Under the pieces are notes generated by a model. The model was given only the letters and a program-made list of their open reading frames with translations, ran no database searches and was not told the DNA's origin. A DNA stretch of 64,000 nucleotides from Pleomorphomonas sp. PLEO. GTDB taxonomy: Bacteria; Pseudomonadota; Alphaproteobacteria; Rhizobiales; Pleomorphomonadaceae. The first letter of the stretch is position 1; each line of letters begins with the position of its first letter. The stretch covers positions 4,214,001 to 4,278,000 of the forward strand of contig NZ_CP166625.1 in NCBI RefSeq assembly GCF_041320595.1, written 5' to 3'. Below are positions 15,675-23,777 of the stretch, one piece after another. The position numbers were made by a program, and so were the translations under genes.

Positions 15675-16573
15675 CAGGCGACCCTCCGCTCGGGACGGGC
15701 GCCCATCAGGCGCATGACGAGGCGTTCCGACCAGCCGACGATCAGCACCAGCAGGCCGGCCAGGAAAGCCGCGGCAAACAGCGCCGCCCAGATCTGAATG
15801 GTCTGGCCGTAATAGGAGCCGGACAGCAGCCGAGCGCCGAGGCCGGCCACCGCGCCGGTCGGCAATTCGCCGACGATGGCGCCGATGAGCGAAATGGCGA
15901 TCCCCACTTTGAGCGAAGCGAACAGGAAAGGCACAGACGCCGGCCAGCGCAGCTTGGTGAATATCTGCAGATCGTCGGCATTGTAGGTGCGCATCAGATC
16001 GAGATGGATCGTCTCTGGCGAACGCAGCCCTTTCACCATACCGACCACCACCGGGAAGAAAGACAGATAGGTGGAGATCAGCGCCTTGGGCAGCAAGCCG
16101 GAAATGCCGATGGCATTGAGCACGACGATCAGCATTGGCGCTACGGCGAGGATCGGTACCGTCTGGCTGGCGATAATCCAGGGCATCAGCGACTTGTCCA
16201 TGACCTTCTGGTGGACGATGCCGATGGCGAGCAACACACCGAGAAGCGTGCCGAGCAGAAATCCGAGCAGCGTCGCCGAAAGCGTCACCCAGCCATGATA
16301 GACGAGGCTGCGTTTGGAGGTGACCGACAACCCGGCCGTACTCCGCCACAGCTCGGCGATGACTTGGTGCGGCGCCGGCAACAGCGGCTTGTCTAGCGCC
16401 CAAGACCTAAACCAAGTTGCCGACGGCGTGAACGCGAGGCCCTTCAGTTGCGCCTCGGCCACCACCGTGGAGTGGTTCATGAAGAGAGCCGCGACGTACC
16501 AGAACCCAACGATGGCGACGATGACCGTCAGCACCGGAACGACGCTGTAGCGAAAAAAGGAAGGTTTCGTCAT
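15674..16573 (-). CDS. ABC transporter permease, binding-protein-dependent type
   Basis: The 299-residue paralogue of the next gene has an N-terminal helix (VVPVLTVIVAIVGFWYVAALF), a periplasmic loop and five further helices with the EAA-like region ETIHLDLMRTYNADDLQIFTKLRWPASVPFLFASLKVGI. Two distinct permeases in one operon are typical of NMT1-type transporters of this class in rhizobia. Spacing is 30 bases from the ATPase gene upstream, with a TGATG overlap to the permease gene downstream, which supports one operon. Confidence 0.9.
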   Translation of the reverse strand: MTKPSFFRYSVVPVLTVIVAIVGFWYVAALFMNHSTVVAEAQLKGLAFTPSATWFRSWALDKPLLPAPHQVIAELWRSTAGLSVTSKRSLVYHGWVTLSATLLGFLLGTLLGVLLAIGIVHQKVMDKSLMPWIIASQTVPILAVAPMLIVVLNAIGISGLLPKALISTYLSFFPVVVGMVKGLRSPETIHLDLMRTYNADDLQIFTKLRWPASVPFLFASLKVGIAISLIGAIVGELPTGAVAGLGARLLSGSYYGQTIQIWAALFAAAFLAGLLVLIVGWSERLVMRLMGARPERRVA

Positions 16574-16603
16574 GCCGCCGCCCTCCCCGAAAACGCCGGA
16601 GCC

Positions 16604-17383
16604 TCAGTCGTCATAGCTGTGCCCCGCTCTCAGGCCGTCGCGTACCCGCTGGGCGAGCTTGAGGAATTCCGGCGTTTCGCGGATATCAAGCGGTCGGGGG
16701 CCGCGCGGCAGATCGCTCTCGACGATATCGTGGATGCGGCCCGGACGTGGGCTCATCACGACGATCTTGGTGGAGAGGTAGACCGCCTCGGGGATGGAAT
16801 GGGTGACGAACACCACCGTTTTCTTCGTTTTAGCCCAAAGGTGGAGAAGCTGCTCGTTGAGATGATCGCGAACAATCTCGTCGAGGGCGCCGAACGGCTC
16901 GTCCATCAGAAGCAGGTCAGGCTCGACGGCGAGGGCGCGCGCGATGGAGGCGCGCTGCTGCATGCCGCCGGAAAGCTGCCAAGGGTATTTTTTCTCAAAA
17001 CCAGTGAGATTGACCAGAGCCAGATTGCGCTCAATACGCTCATTCTGCTGCGCGCGGGTCAGCCCCATGATCTCGAGTGGCAGCGCCACATTCCTGGCAA
17101 TGGTCCGCCAGGGATAGAGCGCGGGGGCCTGAAAGACGTAACCGTAGGCGCGGTCGAGACGGGCGAGTTCCGGCGTGGTGCCGTTGACGGAAATCATGCC
17201 GCCAGTCGGCCGTTCGAGGTCGGCGATCACGCGGAGCAGCGTCGTCTTGCCACAGCCCGAAGGACCAATGAAGGAGACGAATTCGCCCTTGGCGATCTTG
17301 AGGTCAATATTGGAAAGCGCCTGCACCGGCCCGTCGCCGGTCTCAAAAGTCAGGGAGAGAGCCTCGATGTCGATGACATTCAT
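16604..17383 (-). CDS. ABC transporter ATP-binding protein (SsuB/TauB-like)
   Basis: The 259-residue ATPase shows Walker A GPSGCGKTT at about residues 39-47, the Q-loop FQAPALYPWRT, the signature LSGGMQQRASIARAL, Walker B LLLMDEPFGALDE and the H-loop FVTHSIPEAVYLS. This matches the nitrate/sulfonate/taurine import subfamily. It energises the two permeases encoded directly downstream. The ATG at 17383 begins the conserved domain; a longer frame to 17473 adds non-conserved residues. It is the first gene of the transporter group, about 200 bases after dihydropyrimidinase. Confidence 0.92.
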   Translation of the reverse strand: MNVIDIEALSLTFETGDGPVQALSNIDLKIAKGEFVSFIGPSGCGKTTLLRVIADLERPTGGMISVNGTTPELARLDRAYGYVFQAPALYPWRTIARNVALPLEIMGLTRAQQNERIERNLALVNLTGFEKKYPWQLSGGMQQRASIARALAVEPDLLLMDEPFGALDEIVRDHLNEQLLHLWAKTKKTVVFVTHSIPEAVYLSTKIVVMSPRPGRIHDIVESDLPRGPRPLDIRETPEFLKLAQRVRDGLRAGHSYDD

Positions 17384-17581
17384 GCTTGCCGGCACCCCGG
17401 TTGTGAAGACACAGCCGCTCACTTGGCCGGCCGCGTACACGACCACCTCGTCCGCCGCCCAGATGAAGGGCAAGCACGGCTAGATATGTAGGCCCCTGCC
17501 CGACCGGCACACCGCGCTTCTCGCTACATCGGCCGATATCTGACCGAAATTGAAGCAAGAAGCGGGCCGGTCTGGCCGATT

Positions 17582-19036
17582 TCAGATACCCGTCACCGGA
17601 ATACCTGCGCGCTCGACACGCCTTGGCGACACGACTTCCTTCCACTGGCTGAGCGCCTTGGCGACCGCCGTGAACGGCTTGCGCGGCACGAACTTGCCGT
17701 GGCCTTCCTCGGTCTTCATGGTGGCTTCCTCCACCACAACCTTGCCACGCGATAGCGTGAAGCGTGGCAGACCGGTCACCTCGTAGCCGTCGAACACGTT
17801 GTATTCGATCACCGACTGCTGGGTCTTCGGCGAGATAACCTTGGAGCGCTTGGGGTCCCAGACCACGAGGTCGGCATCGGCCCCGACCAGGACCGCCCCC
17901 TTCTTCGGGTACATGTTGAGGATCTTGGCGTTGTTGGTGGAGGTCACCGCCACGAACTCGTTCATGGTCAGGCGACCGGTACGCACGCCATAGGTCCAGA
18001 GCAGCGGCATACGGTCCTCAAGACCGCCGGTGCCGTTGGGGATCTTGCGGAAATCGCCGAGGCCGTTGCGTTTCTGGGCAATGGTGAAGGTGCAGTGATC
18101 GGTGGCGACGCAGCTGAGCGATCCGGCGGCGAGGCCTGCCCAAAGACTGTCCTGATGCAGCTTGTTGCGGAAGGGCGGGCTCATGACGCGGGCCGCCGAA
18201 TGATCCCAGTCGGGATTGGCGTATTCGCTCTCATCGAGCAAGAGATGTTGGATCAGCGGCTCGCCGTAGACGCGCATGCCCTTTTGGCGGGCACGACGGA
18301 TCGCCTCATGCGCCTGCTCACAGGATGTATGGACGACGTAAAGCGGCGCTCCGGCCATATCGGCCAGCATGATGGCGCGATTGGTCGCCTCACCCTCGAC
18401 CTCTGGCGGGCGGGAATAGGCGTGCGCCTCAGGGCCGGTATTGCCCTCGGCGAACAGCTTGGCCTGCATCTGGGCGACGACGTCGCCGTTCTCGGCATGC
18501 ACCATCGGCAGGGCGCCAAGTTCGGCTAGCCGCTGGAAAGACGAGAACATCTCATCGTCATCCACCATCAGCGAGCCCTTGTAGGCCATGAAGTGCTTGA
18601 AGGTATTGATACCCTTCTCCTCGACGACCACCTTCATCTCGTCGAAGACCTGCTTGTTCCACGAGGTGACGCACATGTGAAACGAATAGTCGCTGTTGGC
18701 GCGGCTCGCCCGGTTGTGCCAGCTCTGAAGAGCCGTCAGCATCGACTCGTCGGGGCGCGGGGTGATGAAATCGACCACCATGGTCGTGCCACCTGCGAGT
18801 CCGGCACGCGTGCCGCTATCGAAATCATCGGCCGAATAGGTGCCCATGAAAGGCATTTCGAGGTGGGTGTGCGGATCGATGCCGCCCGGCATCACGTAGC
18901 ACCCCGTGGCATCCAGTACCTCGTCGCCCTTGAGATCAGGTCCGATTGCCACGATGCGCTCGCCTTCGATCAGGACGTCGGCTTCGTATGTCAGATCGGC
19001 AGTGACGATGGTTCCACCCTTGATGACCTTCGACAT
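17582..19036 (-). CDS. hydA: Dihydropyrimidinase (D-hydantoinase)
   Basis: The 484-residue cyclic amidohydrolase opens dihydrouracil or dihydrothymine to N-carbamoyl-beta-amino acids. All metal ligands are visible: H57 and H59 in DPHTHLEMP, the carboxylated lysine K153 in FMAYKGSL, H180 in MVHAENGD, H236 in VVHTSCEQAH and D313 in ATDHCTF, indicating a binuclear zinc site. Length is normal for the family. It acts in the cytoplasm between PreTA (26.5-29.2 kb) and the N-carbamoyl amidohydrolase (19528-20781). The start at 19036 lies 3 bases past the GNAT stop, so it is co-transcribed with the GNAT and amidohydrolase genes. Confidence 0.95.
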   Translation of the reverse strand: MSKVIKGGTIVTADLTYEADVLIEGERIVAIGPDLKGDEVLDATGCYVMPGGIDPHTHLEMPFMGTYSADDFDSGTRAGLAGGTTMVVDFITPRPDESMLTALQSWHNRASRANSDYSFHMCVTSWNKQVFDEMKVVVEEKGINTFKHFMAYKGSLMVDDDEMFSSFQRLAELGALPMVHAENGDVVAQMQAKLFAEGNTGPEAHAYSRPPEVEGEATNRAIMLADMAGAPLYVVHTSCEQAHEAIRRARQKGMRVYGEPLIQHLLLDESEYANPDWDHSAARVMSPPFRNKLHQDSLWAGLAAGSLSCVATDHCTFTIAQKRNGLGDFRKIPNGTGGLEDRMPLLWTYGVRTGRLTMNEFVAVTSTNNAKILNMYPKKGAVLVGADADLVVWDPKRSKVISPKTQQSVIEYNVFDGYEVTGLPRFTLSRGKVVVEEATMKTEEGHGKFVPRKPFTAVAKALSQWKEVVSPRRVERAGIPVTGI

Positions 19037-19039
19037 GGT

Positions 19040-19528
19040 TCAACCCTCGTTGGACGGTTTGTCCGTCAGCTTTTTTGTCATGAACAAACTGTAGGGGTTC
19101 GCGGCGTAATCGGCGAACGGGCCGCACTCCACGTAACCGAGCCGACGATACATCGCCACCGCCTCGGTGTTGAGTGGTCCAGTCTCGAGATAAAGCGTCT
19201 TTATGCGACGCTCGGCGGCAAGCGCCTCAAGCCGAGCCATGATGCGCCGGCCAAGACCGGAGCCGCGCGCCCTCTCAGATACAAAGATGCGTTTCAACTC
19301 GGCCGCGCCATCGGCAAACCACTTCGCCGCGCCGCAGCCCTCCGCCGCACCACCGCGCCGCGCGACAAGGAAAGTGATGTCCGCCGCTTTGAGGCCCGCG
19401 AGGTCAGTGGCGAAATTACCCTCCGCCGGATAGCGCTCGGCGCCATAGATGTCCGAAGCCTCGATCAGCGCCACGACATCGGGCTGATCCGGCGCTTCCT
19501 CCGCTATGGCATGCAGCGCGTCCGTCAT
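19040..19528 (-). CDS. GNAT family N-acetyltransferase
   Basis: The 162-residue protein has the acetyl-CoA binding motif A in ELKRIFVSERARGSGLGRRIMARLEALA, followed by TLYLETGPLNTEAVAMYRRLGY, typical of small-molecule GNATs. Substrate is unknown. Its ATG overlaps the stop of the amidohydrolase (TGATG at 19530-19526) and its own stop is 3 bases from hydA, so it is locked inside the pyrimidine operon. That position suggests it acetylates or detoxifies a pathway intermediate, or a product such as an amino acid; this is inference only. The longer frame to 19594 overlaps the upstream gene and is not used. Confidence 0.87.
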   Translation of the reverse strand: MTDALHAIAEEAPDQPDVVALIEASDIYGAERYPAEGNFATDLAGLKAADITFLVARRGGAAEGCGAAKWFADGAAELKRIFVSERARGSGLGRRIMARLEALAAERRIKTLYLETGPLNTEAVAMYRRLGYVECGPFADYAANPYSLFMTKKLTDKPSNEG

Positions 19529-20781
19529 CAGGCGACGATCTCCGCCGTCTCGAGCACGGCATGCAACAGCACGTCGGCACCGGCCGCCGCCCATTCCGGC
19601 GTGATCTTCTCGTCCTCATTATGGGAGAGACCATCGACGCAGGGACACATAACCATTGTTGCCGGCGCCACCTTGGCCGCCCAACAGGCATCGTGGCCGG
19701 CGCCGGAAACGATATTCATATGGCTGTAGCCGAGCTTCTCGGTCACCGAGCGAACGCGGGATACCAACGTCGGATCGAAGGTAACCGGATCGAAGTGGCC
19801 AACCACTTCCACCGCGCACTTGACGCCCAGGGGATCGCAGAGCTTGGGAGCCTCGGCCTCGATGATCGCCCGCATGCGGTCGAGCTTATCCTGCTCCGGC
19901 GAACGAATATCGACGGTGAAGATGACGGTGCCCGGCAGCACGTTGCGCGAATTGGGAGAGAACTTCACTTGGCCGATGCCACCGACGGCGTTGGGCTGGC
20001 TGTCCATCGCCACCTTCTGCACCAGCTCGAAGATGCGAGCCATGGCGAGGCCGGCGTTGACACGCATGTCCATCGGCGTCGAGCCGGTGTGGGCCTCTTT
20101 GCCGGTGAGCGTGAATTCCAGCCACCACAGACCCTGGCAGTGGGTGACGACACCGATCTGCTTTTCCGCGGCTTCAAGGATGGGACCTTGCTCGATGTGG
20201 TATTCGAAATAAGCGTGCATCTTTCGCGCGCCAACTTCTTCCTCACCAAGCCAGCCGATGCGCTTCAGCTCGTCGCCGAACACCTTTCCGTCGAGATCCT
20301 TGCGCGAATACGCGTAGTCGAGGGTGTGAACGCCTGCGAAAACGCCCGACGCCAGCATGGCTGGCGCGAATCTGCCGCCTTCCTCGTTGGTCCAGTTGAC
20401 GACGACGATGGGATGCTTGGTCTTGACGTCGAGATCGTTGAGAGAGCGGATGACTTCGAGGGCGCCGAGCACGCCGAGCACGCCGTCATACTTGCCACCG
20501 GTCGGCTGGGTGTCGAGATGGCTGCCGACATAGACCGGCAAGGCATCCGGATCGGTACCGGGACGGGTAAAGAACATCGTACCGATGCGATCGATGCCGA
20601 GCGTCATGCCGGCCGCCTTGCCCCAGGCCGTGAACAGCGCCCTACCCTTGGCGTCGGCATCGGTCAACGTCTGCCGATTACAGCCGCCCCGAAGGCCGGG
20701 ACCAGTCGTCGCCATTTCCTCAAGACTGTCCCACAGCCGCGCCCCGTTGACCCGCATGTTGTCGATCGGCGTCGTCATCAT
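19528..20781 (-). CDS. Zn-dependent hydrolase, N-carbamoyl-beta-alanine amidohydrolase / allantoate amidohydrolase family (M20)
   Basis: The 417-residue enzyme has the M20-type dimetal site: H88 and D99 in GSHLDTQPTGGKYDGV, the E133-E134 pair in WTNEEGGRFAP, and later HIEQGPILE and a C-terminal histidine in GLSHNEDE. GAGHDACWAAK is also characteristic of the beta-ureidopropionase / L-carbamoylase group. Because it is directly upstream of dihydropyrimidinase, the likely reaction is hydrolysis of N-carbamoyl-beta-alanine (or the beta-aminoisobutyrate analogue) to the beta-amino acid, CO2 and ammonia. It is the first gene of the amidohydrolase-GNAT-hydA run. Candidate operator sites lie upstream at 20871-20921. 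Confidence 0.92.
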   Translation of the reverse strand: MMTTPIDNMRVNGARLWDSLEEMATTGPGLRGGCNRQTLTDADAKGRALFTAWGKAAGMTLGIDRIGTMFFTRPGTDPDALPVYVGSHLDTQPTGGKYDGVLGVLGALEVIRSLNDLDVKTKHPIVVVNWTNEEGGRFAPAMLASGVFAGVHTLDYAYSRKDLDGKVFGDELKRIGWLGEEEVGARKMHAYFEYHIEQGPILEAAEKQIGVVTHCQGLWWLEFTLTGKEAHTGSTPMDMRVNAGLAMARIFELVQKVAMDSQPNAVGGIGQVKFSPNSRNVLPGTVIFTVDIRSPEQDKLDRMRAIIEAEAPKLCDPLGVKCAVEVVGHFDPVTFDPTLVSRVRSVTEKLGYSHMNIVSGAGHDACWAAKVAPATMVMCPCVDGLSHNEDEKITPEWAAAGADVLLHAVLETAEIVA

Positions 20782-20870
20782 ATTCCCCTGCTCGCGAGGG
20801 CAAAGCCGATCAAGCCGCCCAGCGTTCCCCCGCCGCCTACCATCCGCCAGAACTGCGGATCGGCAAAACT

Positions 20871-20921
20871 TTTACCAATTGATAAAGGCATAGTCGGATC
20901 TGCCCTTGAAATGGTCAAGGG
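20871..20921. promoter_or_regulatory. Two operator-like dyads upstream of the amidohydrolase operon
   Basis: CCCTTGA (20903-20909) and TCAAGGG (20915-20921) form a perfect dyad with a 5-base centre containing TGGTCAA, the half-site of the E. coli RutR box. About 20 bases nearer the gene, TTTACCAATTGATAAA (20871-20886) is a second near-palindrome. Their position 90-140 bases before the ATG fits promoter control by the RutR-type or XRE-cupin regulators encoded at 23-24 kb. Confidence 0.5.
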
Positions 20922-21031
20922 TGATTTTTGAGCAACAAAGTGCCCAAAAGCCTTAGTTTTTGGCGAATCCGAAAAATATGCCGCCTCTATCAGCAGCGTA
21001 TTGGCGCATTAGCGGGGTTGCTCACCAAGCC

Positions 21032-21262
21032 TTACAACACCAGCGCGGACACAACTGCGAAAGCAGCGTAGGTGGCATTGAAGACTAGCAAGAGATGGAA
21101 GCCGTGCAGCAGAATATGGTGAGCTGAGGCAGGCTGCCGCGCCAGCAAATGGGCGACACCAATCATCGCCAGCATGAATGCACCGACAAGCGATGCAATG
21201 AACCGCCGCGAAAGCCCACAAAAGGCAGCCACTAACATGGTGATGGTAACGACCGGTGTCAT
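21032..21262 (-). CDS. Small integral membrane protein, 76 residues
   Basis: The product MTPVVTITMLVAAFCGLSRRF... has two or three hydrophobic helices (about residues 3-15, 23-41 and 52-75) with HH and HGFH histidine pairs between them. A GGGGAG ribosome site is 7 bases before the ATG at 21262. I do not recognise the family. It lies inside the pyrimidine cluster between the aminotransferase terminator and the amidohydrolase operon, on the same strand but with 250 bases after it, so it may be an independent gene. Confidence 0.68.
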   Translation of the reverse strand: MTPVVTITMLVAAFCGLSRRFIASLVGAFMLAMIGVAHLLARQPASAHHILLHGFHLLLVFNATYAAFAVVSALVL

Positions 21263-21346
21263 GGCCTACTCCCCGTCGCGTTTCGTTTCGGTAGGGAGAA
21301 GATCGTTCCGGTGTCTGGCAGAAACATGGCAACCGAAGTGGAAATA

Positions 21347-21380
21347 CCGACGGTCGGCATCACGTTCTCGCGACCGTCGG
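21347..21380. repeat. 10-bp perfect inverted repeat
   Basis: CCGACGGTCG (21347-21356) and CGACCGTCGG (21371-21380) flank 14 bases, about 85 bases upstream of the small membrane-protein start. It could be an RNA hairpin or an operator. Confidence 0.5.
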
Positions 21381-21577
21381 CCCTTCGACCAATGCCGCGA
21401 GCAGCCCATTAACGGGCAACTCTGGCAGCGCTCACATAGGCTCAGCCTCAATATAACCGATGGGCACCGCCAGCCGCATCGAGCACGATGGCAATCCTGC
21501 CAACGCCCCGGATCGCCCAAGGCCGCGCATTACCTTGTCGCCGGCCCGCTCAACCTTGCAAACGGCCTCTGCAATGA

Positions 21578-21611
21578 AAAACGCCGGCCAGGAGACCCCG
21601 GCCGGCGTTTT
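21578..21611 (-). terminator. Rho-independent terminator of the aminotransferase gene
   Basis: AAAACGCCGGCC and GGCCGGCGTTTT form a symmetric stem with flanking A and T runs, 20 bases past the aminotransferase stop on the reverse strand. Confidence 0.85.
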
Positions 21612-21631
21612 GTCAGGATAAGGGGCTACTC

Positions 21632-22951
21632 TCAGGGCAGCGTCTTCAGCACGTCCGCGATCACCGACACCAGCGTATCGATCTCAGCCTTGCTGACGAT
21701 CAGCGGCGGCGACAGAGCGATGATGTCGCCAGTGGTGCGCATCATCACGCCCTTTTCGTAAGCACTCAGGAAGGCCGCGAAGGCACGCTTGGTCGGTTCT
21801 CCTTCGATCGGCCGCAGCTCGATGGCACCGACAAGGCCGATGTTGCGGATATCGATGACGTGCGGCAAGCCCTTCAGCGAATGCAGCGCATCCTCAAAAT
21901 ACTGCGCGAGCTCAGGACCGCGAGTCAGCAGGCCTTCGTTTGCGTAAATGTCCAGCGTCGCCATCGAGGCGGCACAGGCAACCGGATGGGCCGAATAAGT
22001 GTAGCCGTGGAACAGCTCGATGGCATGCTCCGGGCCGGTCATGAAGGCGTCGTAGATCTCCGAGGAGCAGAACACGCCGCCCATCGGGATGACACCGTTG
22101 GTAATGCCCTTCGCGGTGGCGACCATGTCGGGAACGACGCCAAAATAATCAACGGCGAATGGCGTGCCGAGGCGGCCGAAACCGGTGATGACCTCGTCGA
22201 AGATCAGGAGAATGTCGTGCTTGGTACAGATGGCACGAAGACGTTCAAGATAGCCCTTGGGGGGTACCAGAACGCCGGTCGATCCCGACATGGGCTCGAC
22301 GATGACGGCGGCGATGTTGGAGGCATCGTGCAGGTAAATGATGCGCTCAAGTTCGTCGGCGAACTCCACGCCATATTCCGGCTGGCCGCGCGAGTAAGCG
22401 TTGCGCTCGATATCATGGGTATGGCGTATATGGTCGACGCCGGTCAGCAGCGAACCGAAGAACTTGCGATTGGTGGGGATACCGCCGACCGAGATGCCGC
22501 CGAAGTTGACGCCATGATAGCCGCGCTCGCGACCGATGAGGCGCGTCTTCGTGCCTTTGCCGCGGGCCCGCTGATAGGCAAGAGCGATCTTCAGTGCCGT
22601 TTCCACCGACTCGGAGCCGGAGTTGGTGAAGAACACATGGTCGAGCGGCTTCGGCATCATCGAAGTCAGCCGCGCAGCCAGCTCGAACGCCTTAGGATGG
22701 CCCATCTGGAAAGCCGGGGCGTAGTCGAGTTCGCCGACCTGATTGGCCACCGCGTCGACGATCTCCCGGCGACCGTGGCCCGCATTGACGCACCATAGGC
22801 CGGCGGCGGCATCGAGCAGCTTCCGGCCTTCAACAGTGGTGTAGTACATGCCGGAGGCCGAGGCGAGCAGGCGCGGCGCCTTCTTGAACTGCCGGTTGGC
22901 GGTGAACGGCATCCAGAAAGCTTCGAGATTATTGGGAACGGGAACGTTCAT
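21632..22951 (-). CDS. Class III omega-aminotransferase (beta-alanine/omega-amino acid:pyruvate type)
   Basis: The 439-residue PLP enzyme has the class III pattern: FFTNSGSESVETALK for the cofactor phosphate, RERGYHGVNFGG, the aspartate in LLIFDEVITGFGR, and the Schiff-base lysine in MVATAKGITNG. FWMPFTANRQFKKAPR at the N-terminus is characteristic of the omega-amino acid:pyruvate transaminases. In this cluster it would remove the amino group of beta-alanine or beta-aminoisobutyrate, giving malonate semialdehyde or its methyl homologue. The ATG at 22951 has GGAG 6 bases upstream. It is transcribed divergently from the XRE-cupin regulator, with candidate operators between them, and ends at a clear terminator. 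Confidence 0.93.
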   Translation of the reverse strand: MNVPVPNNLEAFWMPFTANRQFKKAPRLLASASGMYYTTVEGRKLLDAAAGLWCVNAGHGRREIVDAVANQVGELDYAPAFQMGHPKAFELAARLTSMMPKPLDHVFFTNSGSESVETALKIALAYQRARGKGTKTRLIGRERGYHGVNFGGISVGGIPTNRKFFGSLLTGVDHIRHTHDIERNAYSRGQPEYGVEFADELERIIYLHDASNIAAVIVEPMSGSTGVLVPPKGYLERLRAICTKHDILLIFDEVITGFGRLGTPFAVDYFGVVPDMVATAKGITNGVIPMGGVFCSSEIYDAFMTGPEHAIELFHGYTYSAHPVACAASMATLDIYANEGLLTRGPELAQYFEDALHSLKGLPHVIDIRNIGLVGAIELRPIEGEPTKRAFAAFLSAYEKGVMMRTTGDIIALSPPLIVSKAEIDTLVSVIADVLKTLP

Positions 22952-23043
22952 GAAGATCTCCGAGCGAGGCGGACGGCGAGGCTTGGATAGCGCTCGAGCA
23001 GCGTCCGGATCGACACGTAGATAACGGCATGCTCGTTTCCTGA

Positions 23044-23060
23044 ACAAGCAGTTATCTTGT
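23044..23060. promoter_or_regulatory. Dyad in the aminotransferase / XRE-cupin divergent promoter region
   Basis: ACAAG-N7-CTTGT is centred about 100 bases from the aminotransferase start and 90 bases from the regulator start. With the TGTTC-N8-GAACA dyad at 23103-23120 it is a candidate site for the XRE-cupin regulator. Inference from position and symmetry. Confidence 0.4.
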
Positions 23061-23102
23061 GCAGCTCGTTACCCTTGCAAATGCAGGCGGTTTATGGCGA
23101 CC

Positions 23103-23120
23103 TGTTCGGGAAAGTGAACA
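23103..23120. promoter_or_regulatory. Second dyad upstream of the XRE-cupin gene
   Basis: TGTTC (23103-23107) and GAACA (23116-23120), spaced by 8 bases, lie 21 bases before the regulator ATG, where bound protein would block its transcription. Candidate autoregulatory operator. Confidence 0.4.
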
Positions 23121-23140
23121 ACTTAACAGCGGAGGATGCC

Positions 23141-23689
23141 ATGACGCTGGATCTTGGTGGCAAGCTCAGGCGGTTTCGCGAAGCACGCGGCTTCTCGCAG
23201 CGCGAGCTGGCGCGGCGCGCCGGCATCTCCAACGCCACCGTGAGTCAGATCGAATCCAACACGATCAGTCCATCAGTCGGCGCGCTGAAGCGCATCCTGG
23301 ATGCCCTGCCTGTGCCGATGGCCGACTTCTTCGCCGAGGACGAGCCGGCAGCCGAGCAGATATTTTTCAAAGCCGAAGACTTGATGGAGATCGGCCGTGG
23401 CGGCGTCTCCTTCCGGCAGGTGGGGCGCGATCTCACCGGCAAAGCGCTGCAGATCCTCTCCGAACGCTACGAGGTCGGCAGCAGCTCCGGCCGCATCCAC
23501 CTGCGCCATGAGGGGGAGGAAGGCGGCATCGTGCTCAAAGGACAGATCGAGGTGATCGTCGGCGACAAACGACAAGTGCTCGGTCCCGGCGAGGCCTATT
23601 ATTTCAAGAGCCACGAACCGCATCGCTTTCGCAACGTCGGCGACGAGATCTGCGAGGTGATTTCGGTATGCACGCCGCCGAGTTTCTGA
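23141..23689 (+). CDS. XRE-family regulator with C-terminal cupin domain
   Basis: The 182-residue protein has an N-terminal helix-turn-helix (residues about 8-62, LRRFREARGFSQRELARRAGISNATVSQIE) and a C-terminal cupin_2 domain (about 108-178, SGRIHLRHEGEEGGIVLKG to YYFKSHEPHRF). This PuuR-like architecture binds amine or amino-acid-type ligands in its cupin barrel. The ATG at 23141 is preferred because GGAGGAT precedes it; the frame extends to 23057 without such a site. It is divergent from the omega-aminotransferase, so control of that gene by its substrate is the simplest model. Confidence 0.92.
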   Translation: MTLDLGGKLRRFREARGFSQRELARRAGISNATVSQIESNTISPSVGALKRILDALPVPMADFFAEDEPAAEQIFFKAEDLMEIGRGGVSFRQVGRDLTGKALQILSERYEVGSSSGRIHLRHEGEEGGIVLKGQIEVIVGDKRQVLGPGEAYYFKSHEPHRFRNVGDEICEVISVCTPPSF

Positions 23690-23777
23690 CCATCAGGACA
23701 ATATTCATCCACCGTGACGAGTGCTTTGCCGTCGATCCGGGCTTGCCGAACGTCTCGATAGCGTGGACATTCGTGTC

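Larger units (their letters stand above)
21263..21631. other. Intergenic spacer with inverted repeat and terminator
   Basis: The 369 bases between the small membrane-protein gene and the aminotransferase contain a 10-bp inverted repeat at 21347-21380 and a terminator at 21578-21611. No gene is evident. Confidence 0.5.
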
